A DNA stretch of 64,000 nucleotides from Betaproteobacteria bacterium Ga0077526. GTDB lineage: Bacteria > Pseudomonadota > Gammaproteobacteria > Burkholderiales > Ga0077523. The notes beneath the pieces are model-generated. The model saw nothing but the letters and a program-made list of their open reading frames with translations. It did no database searches and was not told the DNA's origin. A program made the position numbers and the translations under genes. The stretch is from assembly GCA_001464765.1 (NCBI GenBank), contig LNDV01000015.1:62001-126000 (forward strand). The letters are read 5' to 3'. Shown piece after piece: positions 62,147-64,000 of the stretch. Positions within the stretch are counted from its first letter, which is position 1; every line of letters starts with the position of its first letter.

Positions 62147-62150
62147 CGCC

Positions 62151-63101
62151 ATGGCGGCTGCGCCGGGCGTGACGATCGGCGAGGGCAGACGGCGAACCAC
62201 CGTCGTGTGCGTGGGGCACTGCGCGCTCGACCGGGTGTTCGGCGTCGAAGCCTGGCCGACCGGCAGCGCGAAGATCGTGGCGTCCCGCTTCGAAGAGGCC
62301 GGCGGCGGCATGGCGGCCAACGCCGCCGTCGCTGCCGCCAGACTGGGGGCCGACGTTCGCTTCTGGGGGCCCTCGGGCAACGACGCCACCGCGCTGCTCA
62401 TCGAATCGCAATTGCGGGCAGAAGGGGTCGATACGTCCGCACTGCGACGGTTCGACGGCATGACCACATCGACTTCGGCCGTGCTCGTCGACGCCGCCGG
62501 CGAACGCCTGGTGGTGGGCTACCGCGGCACGGCGCTGCAGGCCCCGGCGGACTGGTTGCCCACCGCAGTACTCCGCGAAGCGGGCGCACTCCTCGCCGAC
62601 GTGCGGTGGGTGGCAGGCGCCAAGGCCGCACTCCGCGCGGCACGAGAGGCGGGTGTGCCCGCCATTCTCGACGGCGAGGTAGCCCCGAAGGAATCCCTCG
62701 AAGCACTCGCCGGCGAAGCCGACCACGTGGTGTTTTCCGAACGAGGGCTGGAGGTGCTTGCCGGCGCCGACCACGAGCGCGGCTTGCGCGACACCCTTAC
62801 GCGCGGTGCATCTGTCGCCGCCGTAACCCTGGGAGAGCGCGGGGTGGAGTGGATCGAGGCCGCTGCGCCCGACGTCGTGCATCGCCTCCCGGGGTTCTCT
62901 GTTGCCGTCGTCGACACCCTGGCGGCCGGAGACGTGTTCCATGGCGCCTATGCCGTGGCCATTGCCGAAGGCCAGCCCGTGGCCGACGCCATGCGCTTTG
63001 CGAGCGCGGCCGCGGCGATCAAGTGCACGGTGCCCGGTGGCCGCAATGGCGCGCCGGGGAGGGGGGCGGTGGAGGGGTTTTTAAGTGAGCGGGGCGGGTG
63101 A
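62151..63101 (+). CDS. PfkB-family carbohydrate kinase
   Basis: The 316-residue ribokinase-type kinase starts 4 bases after the giant gene stops, so it is probably read through from it, although no Shine-Dalgarno is obvious. The N-terminal signature is VVCVGHCALDRVFGV and the first PfkB motif is EEAGGGMAANAAVAAARLGA. The second motif reads DTLAAGDVFHGAY where the family usually has DTxGAGD; the first Gly of the anion hole is Ala and the catalytic Asp (first D of AAGD's D) is kept. The layout resembles sulfofructose-kinase or ketohexokinase-like members, which phosphorylate a sugar at a primary hydroxyl with ATP. The substrate is unknown and the link to the giant protein is only positional. 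Confidence 0.88.
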   Translation: MAAAPGVTIGEGRRRTTVVCVGHCALDRVFGVEAWPTGSAKIVASRFEEAGGGMAANAAVAAARLGADVRFWGPSGNDATALLIESQLRAEGVDTSALRRFDGMTTSTSAVLVDAAGERLVVGYRGTALQAPADWLPTAVLREAGALLADVRWVAGAKAALRAAREAGVPAILDGEVAPKESLEALAGEADHVVFSERGLEVLAGADHERGLRDTLTRGASVAAVTLGERGVEWIEAAAPDVVHRLPGFSVAVVDTLAAGDVFHGAYAVAIAEGQPVADAMRFASAAAAIKCTVPGGRNGAPGRGAVEGFLSERGG

Positions 63102-63191
63102 GGGGCAACCTGCGCTGTGAACTGCCAAATCGGACAGGGGAGCGGCGCTTCCGTCTTGCGGCGGAAGGTGCGAGGAAGCGCAGTTTCGTAG

Positions 63192-64000
63192 CCATCACGT
63201 GAAGTGGTAAAACTGCTGCCCGTTGCCGTACTTCCACCTGGTGTTCACGCCGCCCGAGAGCCTGCGCGCCCTGTCGATGGGTAACCCGCGCCCCATGCAG
63301 GCGATGCTGTTCCGATGCGTGGCCGCGACGCTCAAGGACTTCGCCGCCGACCCCCGATGGCTCGGCCGAGAGATCGCCGCCACCTTGATGCTCCACACCT
63401 GGACGCAGCGTCTGGACTACCACCCCCACATCCACGTGCTGATCGCCGGCGGGGCGCTGGGCGCTGGAGGGCAGTGGATCGACGCCCGCAAGGGCTTCCT
63501 CTTCCCCGTTCACGCCCTGTCGAAGGTGTTCCGCGGCAAGTACGTCGAGGCGCTGGAGCAGGCGATGGCGAGCGGCACCCTGCGCTTTAGTGGCAGCACC
63601 GCGCCGCTGCGCGAGACCACTGCCCGCAGCCGATTCCTCGGCACGCTGCGCCGGACCGACTGGGTGGTCTACGCCAAGCCCAGTGCGCGCGGGCCCCAGC
63701 AGGTTCTCGACTACCTCGCCCGCTATACCCACAAGGCGGCACTGTCGAACGAGCGCATCCTCGGCGCCGACGGCGCACAGGTCCACTTCGCCTGGCGCGA
63801 CCGCGCCCACGGCAACAAGCGGCGCACTCTGCGCCTACCGGTCCAGGAGTTCCTGGGGCGCTTCGTCCGTCACGTCCTGCCTCGTGGCTTCACCCGGATC
63901 CGCCACGCCGGCATTCTCGCCGCACGCCACAAGAGTGCAAAACTCGCCACCGCTCGTCGCGCGCTCGAGGCCCCGCCGCCAGAATCCTCACCGACTGCGG
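63192..64000 (+). mobile_element. IS91-family transposase remnant, 5'-truncated and frameshifted, open at right edge
   Basis: From 63211 to the window end one frame reads as an IS91-type HUH/Y2 transposase: PYFHLVFTPPESLRAL, the HUH motif in YHPHIHVLIAGGAL and the two-tyrosine motif YLARYTHKAALSNERI. Both catalytic tyrosines are kept. Upstream, the matching phrase REVVKLLPV (about 63198-63224) lies in another frame, and the join to PYFH has one extra base near 63222-63225. TAG at 63189-63191 precedes it. The roughly 90-residue zinc-binding N-terminus of IS91 transposases is absent, and no in-frame start is evident, so this copy is very probably dead. The element continues beyond the window. 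Confidence 0.85.

Noticed and set aside
25505..62146. RTX calcium repeats or a type I secretion C-terminus
   Set aside because: No GGxGxDxUx runs were seen anywhere in the chain, and the C-terminal 100 residues are Pro/Ala/Val/Lys-rich rather than like a T1SS signal.

Overview
The window is high-GC DNA (roughly two thirds G+C by eye) from a Gram-negative bacterium, most likely a betaproteobacterium. It has a ParE/ParC pair, a DksA/TraR-type zinc-finger protein, a four-helix-free membrane chemotaxis receptor, a Tat-exported molybdenum hydroxylase, an outer-membrane barrel, a PEP-CTERM (exosortase-sorted) phosphodiesterase and a PEP-CTERM-associated sugar transferase. No tRNA, rRNA or CRISPR array was seen.

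Bases 1-20000 are ordinary chromosome with short operons: an aminotransferase cut by the left edge; two small exported proteins; a DksA-like regulator divergent from a DAACS symporter; an exported N-acyl-D-amino-acid deacylase-type amidohydrolase; a GT4 glycosyltransferase; parE, a small secreted DUF3859-like protein and parC; an FlK-type thioesterase; a methyl-accepting protein with a 66-aa membrane partner; a Cys-repeat secreted protein; a GlpQ-like phosphodiesterase with a PEP-CTERM tail; a beta-barrel; and a fatty-acid/CoA-flavoured stretch (MaoC hydratase, DOPA-dioxygenase-like enzyme, hot-dog thioesterase, acyl-CoA dehydrogenase).

Bases 20366-24443 form a molybdenum-hydroxylase module: an IorA-like 2Fe-2S subunit, an IorB-like Tat-exported Moco subunit, a strong terminator, then the XdhC-type Moco chaperone with its own terminator. 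Right after this lies the 3' end of a dead short-chain dehydrogenase gene (24545-24706), followed by about 800 bases of gene-free leader containing several inverted repeats.

Bases 25505-62146 are one uninterrupted 36.6-kb gene for a 12,213-residue protein (about 1.3 MDa). It starts with an LEPR-XLL motif and contains, in order: twelve two-part PPC-like beta-sandwich units with three LamG domains inserted inside units and one legume-lectin-like domain between units; seventeen CARDB repeats; mixed Ig, TIG and propeller segments; nine putative-Ig/cadherin-like repeats; an RHS/YD segment; a dockerin-like pair of EF loops; BIG2 and ZU5-like domains; a hydrophobic segment; a second propeller; a serine-hydrolase (lipase-like) domain; a metzincin-like protease domain with Asp as probable third zinc ligand; cadherin and PKD domains; and two tandem copies of an Ig-cohesin-dockerin cassette. 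It looks like a cell-surface or secreted giant that carries both binding modules and two embedded enzyme domains. No transporter for it is seen nearby, and it has no RTX, autotransporter or PEP-CTERM end. This is the most remarkable object in the window.

A PfkB-family sugar kinase starts 4 bases after the giant gene. The right edge holds a 5'-truncated, frameshifted IS91-family transposase that runs off the window.
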